From the NCBI RefSeq assembly GCF_946481715.1, contig NZ_CAMLOV010000090.1, positions 1 to 21,175 on the forward strand: DNA of 21,175 bases, given 5' to 3'. Both the position numbers and the translations under genes were made by a program. The notes beneath the pieces were generated by a model that was not told where the DNA came from, did not search any database, and worked only from the letters and a program-made list of their open reading frames with translations. Position 1 is the stretch's first letter, and each line of letters starts with the position of its first letter. This document shows positions 1 through 8,448 of this stretch, one piece after another. Source of the DNA: an uncultured Mucilaginibacter sp. (lineage in GTDB: Bacteria; Bacteroidota; Bacteroidia; Sphingobacteriales; Sphingobacteriaceae).

Positions 1-1181
1 TTAAAGTAGATGTATTTGCCATCCGGAGTGTATTCGGGGCCATCATCCAGCCCTTTGGTAGTGGTAAACCTTTCTTCGGGGCCACCGCCCGATGGGATGC
101 GGTAAACATCGTACTCGCCACCGCGCTCGCCGCAAAACACCAGGTACTTACCATCCGGCGACCAGCCGTGCATGTAACTTGCGCCAACGCCTTTTTTGGT
201 AACCGCCTTTGCTTCGCCGCCGCCCACAGGCACGGTGTAGCCGATGGATGGGCCGCCGTCGCCACTGCTAATCGTCAGCATCTTGCCATCGAAAGAGATA
301 ACGTGGTCGTTGTTATTATTTTTTGCCGGGTTTGTATTGATAGCCTTCGGGGTGCTGGTAGCGAGGTTGAAATTATAAAGCGTACCATCGCTGTTGTAAA
401 TTAACGATTTGCCATTCTTCATCCAGTTTGGCGCCTGTAACGATTTTGGCGACTGGTAAACAATACGGCTATTTTGGCTCTCCATATCCAGCAGTTCGAT
501 AGCACTGCCTAAGTATTTTTTGTAGGGAACCAGGCTTGCAGGGGCTGGGGTAATGATACGCACATTACTGTATTGCACTTTCTCCACCTTATCGGCATTG
601 TGAGAGCAGGCGTAAATACCTACATACACTTCGTCGCCAAAATCAAGGTCGATCTTTTTCTCGGGGCCAAAGGTATCGCCTTTGCGTGCTACGGATATAT
701 AATAGGTATTGCCCTTTCTTTCCAATTGTACCACATCGGCCGAGATAACATCTGTACGGTCCTCGGCGGTTTGGCCACCGGTTACTTTCCGGTATTGCAT
801 AGATGTTACACCCATGCCATGTACCATTACATTTACATGTGCCGAATTAACATCCAGGGTTTTGCGCACCATTAAGCCATATTTACGGTTTGGTTCGTCG
901 CCGGCCAGGAAAGCGCCATTTGTACGCAGGATAAAATCGCCTTTCATCTTCTTCCACACAAAGTGGAAGTCGTCGTGGTCGTACCATATATCTGCACCCG
1001 AGCCGGTAACTTCGTACTGCTGGGTTTTAGCATCGTAGCTAACGGTGCCTTTGTGCTTAATAACGCCGATATCGGTGTGCCCGTCAAATATCCCTAAAGG
1101 GTTAGATTGTGCGTGCGCGGCGCAACAATACAGCACAGCAATAAATGCAGCTGCTACAGAACAGGTTAATTTTTTCGGCAT
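1..1181 (-). CDS. Secreted DUF1349-like domain plus TolB/WD40-type beta-propeller protein (partial, C-terminus off the left edge)
   Basis: My translation from the ATG at 1181 gives 393 complete codons open to the window edge, so the 3' end is missing. It starts with a Sec signal peptide (about residues 1-24, ending in AAHA before QS). A concanavalin-like domain of the DUF1349/beta-xylosidase C-terminal type follows (about 28-210), with the marks GIFDGH, FHFVWKKM, NSAHVN and CSHNAD. From about residue 215 there are TolB/WD40-like blades (SPDGKYLVF, YTPDGKYIYF, DVYRIPSGGGPEE). The protein probably acts in the periplasm or at the surface, where the first domain could bind sugar or ligand; that role is inferred from the family. 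The first domain is over half identical to the protein encoded at 1350-2003, so this is a tandem duplication. A TTA at 1-3 is out of frame and is not its stop. Confidence 0.82.
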   Translation of the reverse strand, partial: MPKKLTCSVAAAFIAVLYCCAAHAQSNPLGIFDGHTDIGVIKHKGTVSYDAKTQQYEVTGSGADIWYDHDDFHFVWKKMKGDFILRTNGAFLAGDEPNRKYGLMVRKTLDVNSAHVNVMVHGMGVTSMQYRKVTGGQTAEDRTDVISADVVQLERKGNTYYISVARKGDTFGPEKKIDLDFGDEVYVGIYACSHNADKVEKVQYSNVRIITPAPASLVPYKKYLGSAIELLDMESQNSRIVYQSPKSLQAPNWMKNGKSLIYNSDGTLYNFNLATSTPKAINTNPAKNNNNDHVISFDGKMLTISSGDGGPSIGYTVPVGGGEAKAVTKKGVGASYMHGWSPDGKYLVFCGERGGEYDVYRIPSGGGPEERFTTTKGLDDGPEYTPDGKYIYF

Positions 1182-1205
1182 TTAATTTTCGGTTGAATAT
1201 TGGTT

Positions 1206-1228
1206 TACTAAGTTATATATTCATTTGT
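1206..1228 (-). promoter_or_regulatory. Putative promoter of the propeller gene, shared with its paralog
   Basis: This block lies about 25 bases upstream of the ATG. Read on the minus strand it contains TAACTTAG, close to the Bacteroidota -7 consensus TAnnTTTG. The same 23-base block, with one difference, lies at 2033-2055 upstream of the paralog, whereas the flanks differ more. Conservation after duplication suggests it is functional. Confidence 0.45.
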
Positions 1229-1255
1229 GAAAAATACATCAAAAAAATTCCTTTT

Positions 1256-1284
1256 AAATAAAAAAGGGGCGTTTAAGCGCCCCT
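1256..1284 (-). terminator. Rho-independent terminator after the 217-residue DUF1349-like gene
   Basis: On the minus strand a 7-bp stem (AGGGGCG with CGCCCCT) is followed at once by a T-run (complement of the A-run 1260-1265). It lies between the two paralogs, so each probably has its own transcript. Confidence 0.75.
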
Positions 1285-1349
1285 GTGTGTACCTTTTATG
1301 TTACGTTGTTAAAATAATACCATGATTGGTTAAATGTGCCGCCTCTCCC

Positions 1350-2003
1350 CTACTTGCCGCCATTACCGGTAGCAATACTAACCTTGCTGAATACTGCTTT
1401 CTCTACCACATCCGCGTTATGCGAGCATACAAACAGGCCTACATAAACATCGTCGCCTAAATCCAGCTCTACTTTTTCTTCGGGGCCAAACGCCTCACCG
1501 TTTTTAGTTACCCACATGGTATAGGTATTGCCCTTCCGCTGCAGTTGTACAATGCCGGCAAACGTTGTGCCCGATTTTTGCTCTTCGGTAACGTCCTCGG
1601 TAGCTTTGCGGTATTGTAGCGAGGTAAGCCCATCGCCATGCACTACAGCATTTACGTGGGCCGAATTGCCGTCTAATGATTTACGCACCATCCATCCCCA
1701 TTTGCGGTGGGGGTCGGTACCCTTGCCAATAAATTCGGCATTGGTACGCAGGACGAAATCGCCGGTCATCTTCTTCCACACAAAATGGAACTCATCCGTA
1801 TTGGCCCAGATATTGGTACCGGCACCGCTGATGGTATATTGTTTGCTTTGGGCATCGTATTTAACGTCGCCTTTGTTTTTAACAGGCCCTACATCGCCAT
1901 GCCCGTCAAATATGCCTACTGCTTGTGTTTGTGCATAACCATTACCGGCAAACAGCACAGCTGCCAGCACGACGGTATAAAAACGCGTGAATTTCTTGTA
2001 CAT
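1350..2003 (-). CDS. Secreted single-domain DUF1349-like protein
   Basis: The protein has 217 residues. A signal peptide covers about residues 1-24 (ending in NGYA before QTQ). The rest is one concanavalin-like domain of the DUF1349 type, paralogous to the N-terminal half of the gene to its left. Shared blocks are GIFDGH, FHFVWKKM, LRTN, MVRK, NSAHVN, QRKGNTY-like and CSHNAD. It stops right after this domain (SIATGNGGK) and has no propeller. Either the propeller was lost here or was acquired by the neighbour. A hairpin terminator follows and a promoter block precedes it, so it is probably monocistronic. The function is not known; carbohydrate or ligand binding in the periplasm is a family-based guess. 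Confidence 0.85.
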   Translation of the reverse strand: MYKKFTRFYTVVLAAVLFAGNGYAQTQAVGIFDGHGDVGPVKNKGDVKYDAQSKQYTISGAGTNIWANTDEFHFVWKKMTGDFVLRTNAEFIGKGTDPHRKWGWMVRKSLDGNSAHVNAVVHGDGLTSLQYRKATEDVTEEQKSGTTFAGIVQLQRKGNTYTMWVTKNGEAFGPEEKVELDLGDDVYVGLFVCSHNADVVEKAVFSKVSIATGNGGK

Positions 2004-2032
2004 TAGCTTAAAAGGTTGAGAATAATTGGTTG

Positions 2033-2055
2033 TACTAAGTTATATATTCCTTTGT
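2033..2055 (-). promoter_or_regulatory. Putative promoter of the 217-residue paralog
   Basis: The block ends about 30 bases upstream of the ATG at 2003 and matches 1206-1228 at 22 of 23 bases, including the -7-like TAACTTAG on the minus strand. Confidence 0.45.
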
Positions 2056-2130
2056 AAAAACGGCATGGTAAAAATGCATTTTATTATAATTTAGCCAATC
2101 GTTACCTCCATAGTTTTAAACTTTTGCCTA

Positions 2131-2159
2131 ATAAAAAAGGGGCGCTTTCGCACCCCTTT
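2131..2159 (-). terminator. Rho-independent terminator of the desaturase gene
   Basis: On the minus strand the stem GGGGTGC/GCGCCCC, with one G-U pair, closes a GAAA tetraloop and is followed by a T-rich run (complement of 2131-2138). It lies 30 bases past the desaturase stop codon. Confidence 0.8.
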
Positions 2160-2189
2160 AATGTATTTGCCTTGCGGCATTAATATTTA

Positions 2190-3269
2190 TTACACTACTT
2201 CTGTAGCGAAGATCTGTTTGCCGGTTTTGGGGCAATACACAGGTGCTGCTTTTAATGCCGGGCGTACATATTCCTTTAAAAATTGCTCTTTAGAATCTTT
2301 GTACTGGCTTACCGCGCCTATCATGCTCATAAATTTGATGTAGTAAAAAGCAGTATCAACCTGGTGGGGCTTAAAGCCCGAGCGTGCGCTTTTTGGGAAC
2401 AGGTGGTGGTTGTTGTGCCACTCGCCTGCTACAAAACCTGGCCAAAGCTGGTTCACCGACATATCCTTACGGTTATGGTCTACCCCGTCGCGCCGTTTGT
2501 CTTCGCCTTTGCCATGGCCTTCATAATTAAAGGTACGTACGCCAACGGCCCAAAAGCCAGCCGCGCCAAATATGGCACAACCTAAAGCAACGCCGCCTAT
2601 CAGGTAAAACACCGTGAACCAAAATGCCCAGTTGGCAATAACGCCCACTACAGCATGGAACGGGTTAGCAACCGAGCCCCACTTTTGGTATTGCGCGTAA
2701 GTATTTACCGATACGCCTGTATGTTTCATTAAAGTAACGCAGCGTGCGTACTCTTTCTCGTTCATGTTACGGTTAATGGGCTGGTGGTTTGCATCTGCCA
2801 AAAAGCAGTACAGGAAACCGCCCTGCGCGTTGTATGGGTCGCCCGGTTGGTCGGACAAGGCGTGGTGCACGTGGTGCGATATAGCGTAGATCTCTTCGGG
2901 AATAATTTTTAAAGTGAGGTTTTGGGTAAAAAAGCGCCAAAAGTTGTTTTTAAACTTATACGCTCCATGGGTGCAATACCGGTGGTACCAAATGGTGCCG
3001 TGGGTGCCCATTACCACCATACTGTAAACAGCAGCTATGATAAGCCCTTGTATAGAAAAGTATTTGAATATGAAGAACATCAGGAACACCGAAAGTGTCA
3101 GCACCATCATCCAGCTCATAAAAGAGAGCCAGTTTTTTTTGGTTTTGAAGATATTTAATCGGGAAAAGAATTCTTTGAATATCTGGCTTGGAGTTGGTTT
3201 CGAAAGGTTGCCATTTTCGTCTTTCCAGCCATAGGAAGGTTGTTCTAATACATCATGTATGAATGCCAT
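2190..3269 (-). CDS. Membrane fatty-acid desaturase (acyl-CoA/acyl-lipid delta-9 type)
   Basis: The 359-residue protein carries all three histidine boxes of the membrane desaturase family (PF00487): HRYCTH at 96-101, HHVHH at 132-136 and HNNHH at 285-289. These bind the di-iron centre that inserts a cis double bond into saturated acyl chains. Hydrophobic segments lie at about 52-70, 73-92, 205-222 and 224-243, as expected for a four-helix membrane enzyme with the His boxes on the cytoplasmic side. The likely role is membrane-fluidity control. Substrate (CoA ester or lipid) and exact position cannot be read from sequence. No redox partner gene is adjacent. The gene is divergent from the large barrel gene at 3487 and has its own terminator. 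There is no clear Shine-Dalgarno, which is normal for the phylum. Confidence 0.93.
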   Translation of the reverse strand: MAFIHDVLEQPSYGWKDENGNLSKPTPSQIFKEFFSRLNIFKTKKNWLSFMSWMMVLTLSVFLMFFIFKYFSIQGLIIAAVYSMVVMGTHGTIWYHRYCTHGAYKFKNNFWRFFTQNLTLKIIPEEIYAISHHVHHALSDQPGDPYNAQGGFLYCFLADANHQPINRNMNEKEYARCVTLMKHTGVSVNTYAQYQKWGSVANPFHAVVGVIANWAFWFTVFYLIGGVALGCAIFGAAGFWAVGVRTFNYEGHGKGEDKRRDGVDHNRKDMSVNQLWPGFVAGEWHNNHHLFPKSARSGFKPHQVDTAFYYIKFMSMIGAVSQYKDSKEQFLKEYVRPALKAAPVYCPKTGKQIFATEVV

Positions 3270-3486
3270 TAGGATCGGGAGGTTAGTTTATCAATTAGTT
3301 TTAGTATTGGGGACGGATTAAAGATAGGCAATATTTTCGGGATTTACCATAAAAAAGGATATTAAAATTGATAAATAATTAAATTCATAGTTAAATAGCC
3401 TTCTCATTGCAACATTTGTATGACATTGGCATTACAATTAAACTTACCGATGCTTTAGCCGTCATTAGCAGAGTTATTCCACTGCC

Positions 3487-6276
3487 ATGAAAAAAATCTC
3501 CTCTCTGTTATTGTTCACTTTTATGCTTTTCACAAAAGCCTTTGCCCAGCAGCCGCCACGTGCGGTGAGCGGTACATTAATAGATAGCGTGGGCGCGGTG
3601 CCGGGCCTAACGGTAAAACTCACCTCTGAGAAAGATAGCATGGTTGTAGCCAGCGATGCCAAAGGAGGCTTTAGTTTTAGCGCCGTTTTCTCCAAAAATT
3701 TTAAGATCACCGTAACCGGGCTCGGCTATCAGCCCATCAGCCGTAAATACGTAATGGATGATGGCAAAACCGCCATCCGGCTGGACCCTATCCGGCTAAC
3801 CGTGCAAACCAATATGCTTGGGCAGGTAAACATTACGGCCATTAACCCCATTACAATTAAGGAAGACACGATAGAATATAAAGCGGCGGCCTACCCGGTA
3901 CGTGCAGGCTCTACCGTTGATGAGGTGATCAAAAAACTGCCCGGTGTGTCGGTAGATAAGGATGGCAATGTTACCGCGCAAGGTAAACAGGTAACCAAAG
4001 TGCGCGTAAACGGCAAAAACTATTTCAGCGGCGATGTGCAAACGGCCACGCAAAACCTGCCTGCCGATATTGTGGAGAACATTCAGATAATAGACGATTA
4101 TGGCGACCAGGCCAACCTTACCGGCATAAAAACCGGCGACCCGGAGAAAATCCTCAACATCACCATACAAAAAGGCAAACGTACAGGCAAATTTGGGCAG
4201 GGAACAGCTGGTGTTGGTAACGACGACAGGTACCTGGTACGCCTATCTGCCAATGCATTTAAAGAGGATGAGCAGCTTTCGCTGATTGGTACAATTAATA
4301 ATACCAATGCCAATTCGTTCAACCTGGGTACAGGCGGCGGAGGCGGTGGCAGGGCCGGGCGTGGTGGTGGCGCGGGCGTAAGCGGCGGCGTAAGTACTGC
4401 CAATGGCATTACTACCAACCGGTCGCTTGGTTTTAACTACCGTAACGAGTGGGGCAAAAAAATAAGCGCGTATGGCAGTTATAGCTTTGCGGATAGGGAC
4501 AGGTTAAGCACTACCACATCCCAAACTCAAAACAGATTTTCATCCGGCGATATATTAAGTATAGATAACACAACCGGGAAAACGCACAATTTAAATCACC
4601 GTTTTGATTTTAATATCGAATACCGGATAGATACGCTGAATTACCTGAAGATAAATCCAAGTTTCAGTTACAACTCATCTAACGATAACACTACCGACCT
4701 ATTTAGCAACACCAGGAACGATACCACCATAAACGGCAACGAACTGGCCTTAACCAACTCCACAGCGCCAAGCGGCGGCGTTAGCGTATTATATAACCAT
4801 AAATTCCGTAAAAAGGGTCGCAACTTTAGCATCAACACCGGCATCAACTATAGCAAAAACACACAGGGGCTTAACGACCAATACAGTACCGAACAGGCGG
4901 GTATAACAACGCCTCTGTTCCAACAGATCAATACCGATAACAGTTCAAACCGGTACAACATCGCCTTATCTTACACAGAGCCCCTGGGCAAGAGCAATTT
5001 TTTGGAACTGAATTACAGCCACAACTACACCAATACCGATAACAACCGCTACAACTACCGTATTGACCCTGTAACCGGAGCGGAAACTTACGTAGACTCG
5101 CTGAGCACCGTATATAATTACCAGTTTATCACCAACCGCGTTGGCTTAAATTTACGCGGTGTAAAAACCAAGTATAACTATACGCTGGGGCTGGCGGTGC
5201 AACCCACCTCGCTCAACGGCGAATCGCATAATTTCAGCACCTCAACTCAAACTTTTAACTATATACCAACAGCGCGGTTTATTTACAACTTTCAGCGCAA
5301 TCACTCGCTTTCTTTTAATTACACCGGCAGCAACAACCAGCCAAGCTTTACCCAACTACAGCTGCAGCCCGATTTTAGCAACCCGCAAAACCGGGTTTAT
5401 GGCAACCCGGAGCTGAAGCCCGAGTTCAGCAATAATTTTAGCCTGCGTTACAACCAGTTTGATATTACCACCGGTAATTCACTGTTCACCAATTTATCGT
5501 TCAATGCCACCCAGGATAAAATTGTTACCAACAGCACGCCCATAATTGTTGCCACAACATCTACCAGCAAAAACAATACGGTGCAGGAAACCCGGTATTT
5601 AAACACCGATGGTTTTTACTCGGCAAGCGGTAACTATGCCTACTCCAAACCCTTCGCCAACCGCAAATACACCGTTACGCTAAATGGCGGTGCCAATTTT
5701 AACAATAACATCAGCTATCAGGAAGGCGAACGCAATATTGGCAAAAACTGGGTGTTTAACCAGGGTGCCAAAATCCGTATAGACATCGACAGCCTGATGG
5801 ACACCGAATTAAGCGGAAATTACAGCATCAATACAACACGCTACAGTAATTCGGATGCTATTAATACCGATGCCAAAACCTGGACGCTGGGGCTGGATGG
5901 CCGCAGCTACTTTTTTAAGGACTGGATATTGGGCTACAACCTTACCCAAACTTTTAACAAAGGCTTTAGCAGCACCGTTAAGGCCAACCCTACCCTGCTT
6001 ACTACCTACGTTGAATACCAGTTTTTAAAAGGCAATATTGGCGCATTGCGTTTCCAGGCCTTCGATTTATTTAATCAAAACACGGGGGTGTCCCGATCGG
6101 TAGTTGGCAACCAGATCATCGATACCCGCACCAACCGCCTTGGCCGCTATTTCATGTTAACGTTTTCGTTGCGGTTACAAAAATTTGCGGGCAGGCAAAG
6201 TGGCCGCCAGGGCGGTGGTGGTGGCAGGCGTGGTGGCGGCGGCGGTTTTGGAGGCGGCGGCGGACGGCGGGATTAA
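3487..6276 (+). CDS. TonB-receptor-like outer-membrane beta-barrel protein with Gly-rich tail
   Basis: This is a 929-residue outer-membrane protein. A signal peptide (about 1-20, ending in AFA before QQ) is followed by a carboxypeptidase-regulatory-like beta-sandwich (about 22-105) and a plug-like domain (about 110-230) with the typical string VRVNGKNYFSGD. The large barrel ends near residue 900 at SLRLQKF. The architecture matches the Bacteroidota family with PF13715-like and OMP_b-brl_3 (PF14905) domains. It should move or bind a ligand at the outer membrane with TonB; the substrate is unknown and no SusD-like gene is adjacent. Oddities are a Gly-rich insert at about 279-302 and a Gly/Arg tail at 901-929 after the last strand. 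Both arise from GGC/GGT-rich tracts. A less likely reading is a barrel without transport function. Confidence 0.9.
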   Translation: MKKISSLLLFTFMLFTKAFAQQPPRAVSGTLIDSVGAVPGLTVKLTSEKDSMVVASDAKGGFSFSAVFSKNFKITVTGLGYQPISRKYVMDDGKTAIRLDPIRLTVQTNMLGQVNITAINPITIKEDTIEYKAAAYPVRAGSTVDEVIKKLPGVSVDKDGNVTAQGKQVTKVRVNGKNYFSGDVQTATQNLPADIVENIQIIDDYGDQANLTGIKTGDPEKILNITIQKGKRTGKFGQGTAGVGNDDRYLVRLSANAFKEDEQLSLIGTINNTNANSFNLGTGGGGGGRAGRGGGAGVSGGVSTANGITTNRSLGFNYRNEWGKKISAYGSYSFADRDRLSTTTSQTQNRFSSGDILSIDNTTGKTHNLNHRFDFNIEYRIDTLNYLKINPSFSYNSSNDNTTDLFSNTRNDTTINGNELALTNSTAPSGGVSVLYNHKFRKKGRNFSINTGINYSKNTQGLNDQYSTEQAGITTPLFQQINTDNSSNRYNIALSYTEPLGKSNFLELNYSHNYTNTDNNRYNYRIDPVTGAETYVDSLSTVYNYQFITNRVGLNLRGVKTKYNYTLGLAVQPTSLNGESHNFSTSTQTFNYIPTARFIYNFQRNHSLSFNYTGSNNQPSFTQLQLQPDFSNPQNRVYGNPELKPEFSNNFSLRYNQFDITTGNSLFTNLSFNATQDKIVTNSTPIIVATTSTSKNNTVQETRYLNTDGFYSASGNYAYSKPFANRKYTVTLNGGANFNNNISYQEGERNIGKNWVFNQGAKIRIDIDSLMDTELSGNYSINTTRYSNSDAINTDAKTWTLGLDGRSYFFKDWILGYNLTQTFNKGFSSTVKANPTLLTTYVEYQFLKGNIGALRFQAFDLFNQNTGVSRSVVGNQIIDTRTNRLGRYFMLTFSLRLQKFAGRQSGRQGGGGGRRGGGGGFGGGGGRRD

Positions 6277-6309
6277 AAGAGCCCCACCTAAACGGCGAAG
6301 CCCTCATGA

Positions 6310-6385
6310 AATAATCCTCCCCGGGAGGGAGGACTTTAAAACAAGGCGGTCGAAGCTAAAGCCTCCACTTCCTGGGGAGATTATT
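6310..6385. repeat. Imperfect palindromic intergenic element
   Basis: Two 29-base arms (6310-6338 and 6357-6385) are inverted copies matching at 21 of 29 positions without gaps, more if a one-base shift is allowed. They flank an 18-base centre. The element sits just after the barrel gene, has no T-run and codes for nothing plausible. It resembles a dispersed REP/MITE-like repeat; other copies would be needed to prove this. Confidence 0.5.
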
Positions 6386-6468
6386 CACTGTTGATTGTTT
6401 TCATTGGTGTTCATGAAGGCTGCGCCGTTTAGAGGGGACTATTGTGCATAGCCTCGGTGCATCTTGTA

Positions 6469-6490
6469 GCAATGGATTTCAATCCGTTGC
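6469..6490. repeat. Near-perfect 22-base palindrome
   Basis: Two 10-base arms, GCAATGGATT and AATCCGTTGC, differ by one pair and close a 2-base centre (TC). It lies in the same gap as the larger palindrome and about 45 bases before the PH-domain gene. It could be a REP-type repeat unit or an operator. There is no adjacent T-run, so a terminator is unlikely. Confidence 0.5.
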
Positions 6491-6535
6491 ATAGCAGTCG
6501 TAAAATACAAACCCGTTTTTTACTATTTTTAGCCC

Positions 6536-6952
6536 ATGTTAAACCATGAGCATATATTCCCGTCGAAGAGGGGATTTGTTATTTATATCCCCCTTGTTAT
6601 TTTAATTATTGTTGAGGCCGGCTACCTTGCAAGCGGCAGGTACATTGGCGCTTTTTTGCTGTTGGCGGTGATGTCGGCAATGTTTTTCCCGGTGTTTTTC
6701 AATACTTATTATGCCATTACTACCGATGGGGTATTGAGGGTAAAATGCGGCATGTTTTTTAACAGCAAAGTGGTTATAGGCAGTATTACCAAAATAGAAG
6801 ATACCCGAAGCATATTAAGCGCGCCCGCATTGTCGATGGATAGGATGGAGATATTTTATAATAAATCCGATTCGATAGTCATCTCCCCTGCTGATAAAGC
6901 CGGGTTTGTGGCGGAGTTACAAAAGATAAACCCGGGCATCCGGTACCAATAA
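6536..6952 (+). CDS. Membrane-anchored bacterial PH-domain protein (YyaB-like)
   Basis: The 138-residue protein has two N-terminal hydrophobic helices (about 14-31 and 38-58) followed by a small soluble domain (about 60-135) beginning YYAITTDGVLRV. The pattern SITKIEDTRS, then alternating hydrophobics and VISPADKAGFV, matches the YyaB-like bacterial PH domain (bPH_4, PF06713 type). Such proteins are inner-membrane anchored; their ligand and role are generally unknown. A TATTTTTA stretch resembling a -7 box sits at 6524-6531, only four bases before the ATG, so the transcript may have almost no leader. It is followed after 25 bases by the first of two secreted paralogs and may be co-transcribed with them. 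Confidence 0.8.
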   Translation: MLNHEHIFPSKRGFVIYIPLVILIIVEAGYLASGRYIGAFLLLAVMSAMFFPVFFNTYYAITTDGVLRVKCGMFFNSKVVIGSITKIEDTRSILSAPALSMDRMEIFYNKSDSIVISPADKAGFVAELQKINPGIRYQ

Positions 6953-6977
6953 TAAATTACAACCTGGACCAGGGACA

Positions 6978-7685
6978 ATGAGCATGTTGAAGAGCATCAC
7001 CTTTGTTATAGCAGCATTATTTTTTGCAGGCACCTGCGCGGCGCAGGAGACAGTGCGCAAACGAAACTGGCTTACCGATTCGGTACAGGAGGTGTACACG
7101 GTGCTAAAAAACAATAAAAATGTTAAGCACGGGCCGTACCAGGCACTCTTCTTAAAAAAAACACCCGTAGCATCGGGCAATTACACCAACAATATTAAAA
7201 CCGGCACCTGGAATTTTTACGACGAAAAGGGCAAGCTACAGCAAACTTATAATTACACCGCCAATACTTATGAGTTTAGCGCACCCGCAGATACTGCTAC
7301 CTACCTGCATTACGCCCCCGATAAAAAGTTAAGCCCTGCCGATAAGGCAACGATGCCTGTAAAATTGGGTGGCACTTATTATGGTTATATCCCCTATTTA
7401 CGGTTATTTGCTGTACCGCAAAACATGTACAACATGGTGCAGGCAAATAAAAACTATATTGAAGTACTTGTAGAATTGCTGGTAAGCCCCGGAGGCAGGC
7501 TGGCCGATTTTAAAATACAGCTGAGCATGGAAGGGCGCATTATAAAATCCTTTAACATGAACCGTAATTTGCCCGACCCTGCCGATACGGTGTTTAGCCC
7601 TGCCACGGTAAACGGTGAAGCTGTGACCTGCAGGATATTCGTAAAAGCGTATATAACTGATGATAACCACCTGGACTATGAATAA
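6978..7685 (+). CDS. Secreted protein with MORN-like segment and degenerate TonB C-terminal-like domain (copy 1)
   Basis: The 235-residue protein has a signal peptide (about 1-22, ending in CAA before QE). The middle region (about 45-90: KHGPYQALF, VASGNYTNNIKTGTWNFYD) has the G-x-W-x-F/Y-x-D-x-x-G-K rhythm of MORN/YwqK-type repeats. The C-terminal part (about 150-235: VLVELLVSPGGRLADFKI, then FSPATVNGEAVTCRI) follows the pattern of a TonB C-terminal domain, though divergent. It lacks the N-terminal TM anchor and Pro-rich linker of a true TonB. The function is unknown; a periplasmic or envelope role is inferred. MLKS at residue 3 is an alternative start. It has a tandem paralog directly downstream, with the same domain order. 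Confidence 0.8.
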   Translation: MSMLKSITFVIAALFFAGTCAAQETVRKRNWLTDSVQEVYTVLKNNKNVKHGPYQALFLKKTPVASGNYTNNIKTGTWNFYDEKGKLQQTYNYTANTYEFSAPADTATYLHYAPDKKLSPADKATMPVKLGGTYYGYIPYLRLFAVPQNMYNMVQANKNYIEVLVELLVSPGGRLADFKIQLSMEGRIIKSFNMNRNLPDPADTVFSPATVNGEAVTCRIFVKAYITDDNHLDYE

Positions 7686-7749
7686 AACGAATATTAAATT
7701 TTATTTGACCGAAAAAAGCAGCCTTAATTTTTATTAAGAGAATACTTTT

Positions 7750-8448
7750 ATGCTAAAGAACTACATACTTATACTTACTGCGGTATTGATAGGGCATACC
7801 GCTACCGCGCAGGAGATCAAAGAAAAAAAGAGCCACTTAACCGACTCGGTGGAGGAGGTTTATCATGTACTGAAAGCAAACAAAAACATTAAACAGGGGC
7901 TATACCAGGCGGTTTTTGAGGAGATGATCCCCGTAGCATCGGGCGCTTTTGACAATGATTTGAAGGTTGGTACCTGGCGCTTTTTTGATAAGCGCGGAAA
8001 ACTACTGCAGGTGTACGATTACGATAAAAAGAAACTTGCTTATGAGGCACCGGAGACACAAAGCTCGGGCTTACGTTATTTTGCTGATATTGATATAGAT
8101 AGCACGGACGTAGTAACCAAACCCATTAAAGTTGGTGGCAGGTATTATGGGTATATCCCATACCTGCAACTGTTTAGGCTACCGGTTGATATTTGGGATC
8201 TTGACCGGAAGCTATACACAGCTGCGGTAGAACTGCTGATAAGCCCGCTGGGCAGGTTGGCTTACTACAAGGTACATATTGCCGGCCCTTATAATTACGA
8301 GCGGGTAATTAACATGAACATAAACCTGCCAAACGAAGAAGATAAAAGCTTTATCCCCGCAAAAAAGAACGGCGAGCCCGTTGCCTGCCGCATTGTGATA
8401 GCCGCCCGCATCACCGCGCGCGGGCATTTAGATTTTGCAGTGCAATAA
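7750..8448 (+). CDS. Secreted protein with MORN-like segment and degenerate TonB C-terminal-like domain (copy 2)
   Basis: The 232-residue paralog of the preceding protein has a signal peptide (about 1-20, ending in ATA before QE). It has the same MORN-like block (KQGLYQAVF, VASGAFDNDLKVGTWRFFD) and the same C-terminal block (VELLISPLGRLAYYKV, then FIPAKKNGEPVACRI). Conserved strings between the copies include LTDSV, EVYxVLKxNKN, VASG, GTW, YYGYIPYL and NGExVxCRI. The two are clearly homologous but well diverged, so the duplication is not recent. The 64-base gap between them holds an AT-rich hairpin (7723-7738) and no strong terminator, so co-transcription is possible. A bidirectional terminator begins at its stop codon. 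The function is unknown. Confidence 0.8.
   Translation: MLKNYILILTAVLIGHTATAQEIKEKKSHLTDSVEEVYHVLKANKNIKQGLYQAVFEEMIPVASGAFDNDLKVGTWRFFDKRGKLLQVYDYDKKKLAYEAPETQSSGLRYFADIDIDSTDVVTKPIKVGGRYYGYIPYLQLFRLPVDIWDLDRKLYTAAVELLISPLGRLAYYKVHIAGPYNYERVINMNINLPNEEDKSFIPAKKNGEPVACRIVIAARITARGHLDFAVQ

Noticed and set aside
1..3. TTA at the left edge as the stop codon of the propeller gene
   Set aside because: It is out of frame: codons of the gene occupy 3-5, 6-8 and so on, leaving bases 1-2 as an incomplete codon.
168..1038. Plus-strand open frames opposite the propeller gene
   Set aside because: They are antisense to a long minus-strand frame with a signal peptide and recognisable domains; their own translations look unlike proteins.
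3796..4418. Minus-strand open frames inside the large barrel gene
   Set aside because: They are shadows of a well-supported plus-strand gene.
6978..8448. Calling the paired secreted proteins YwqK-type antitoxins
   Set aside because: Only a short MORN-like stretch matches; both are exported, have a different C-terminal domain and have no toxin partner nearby.
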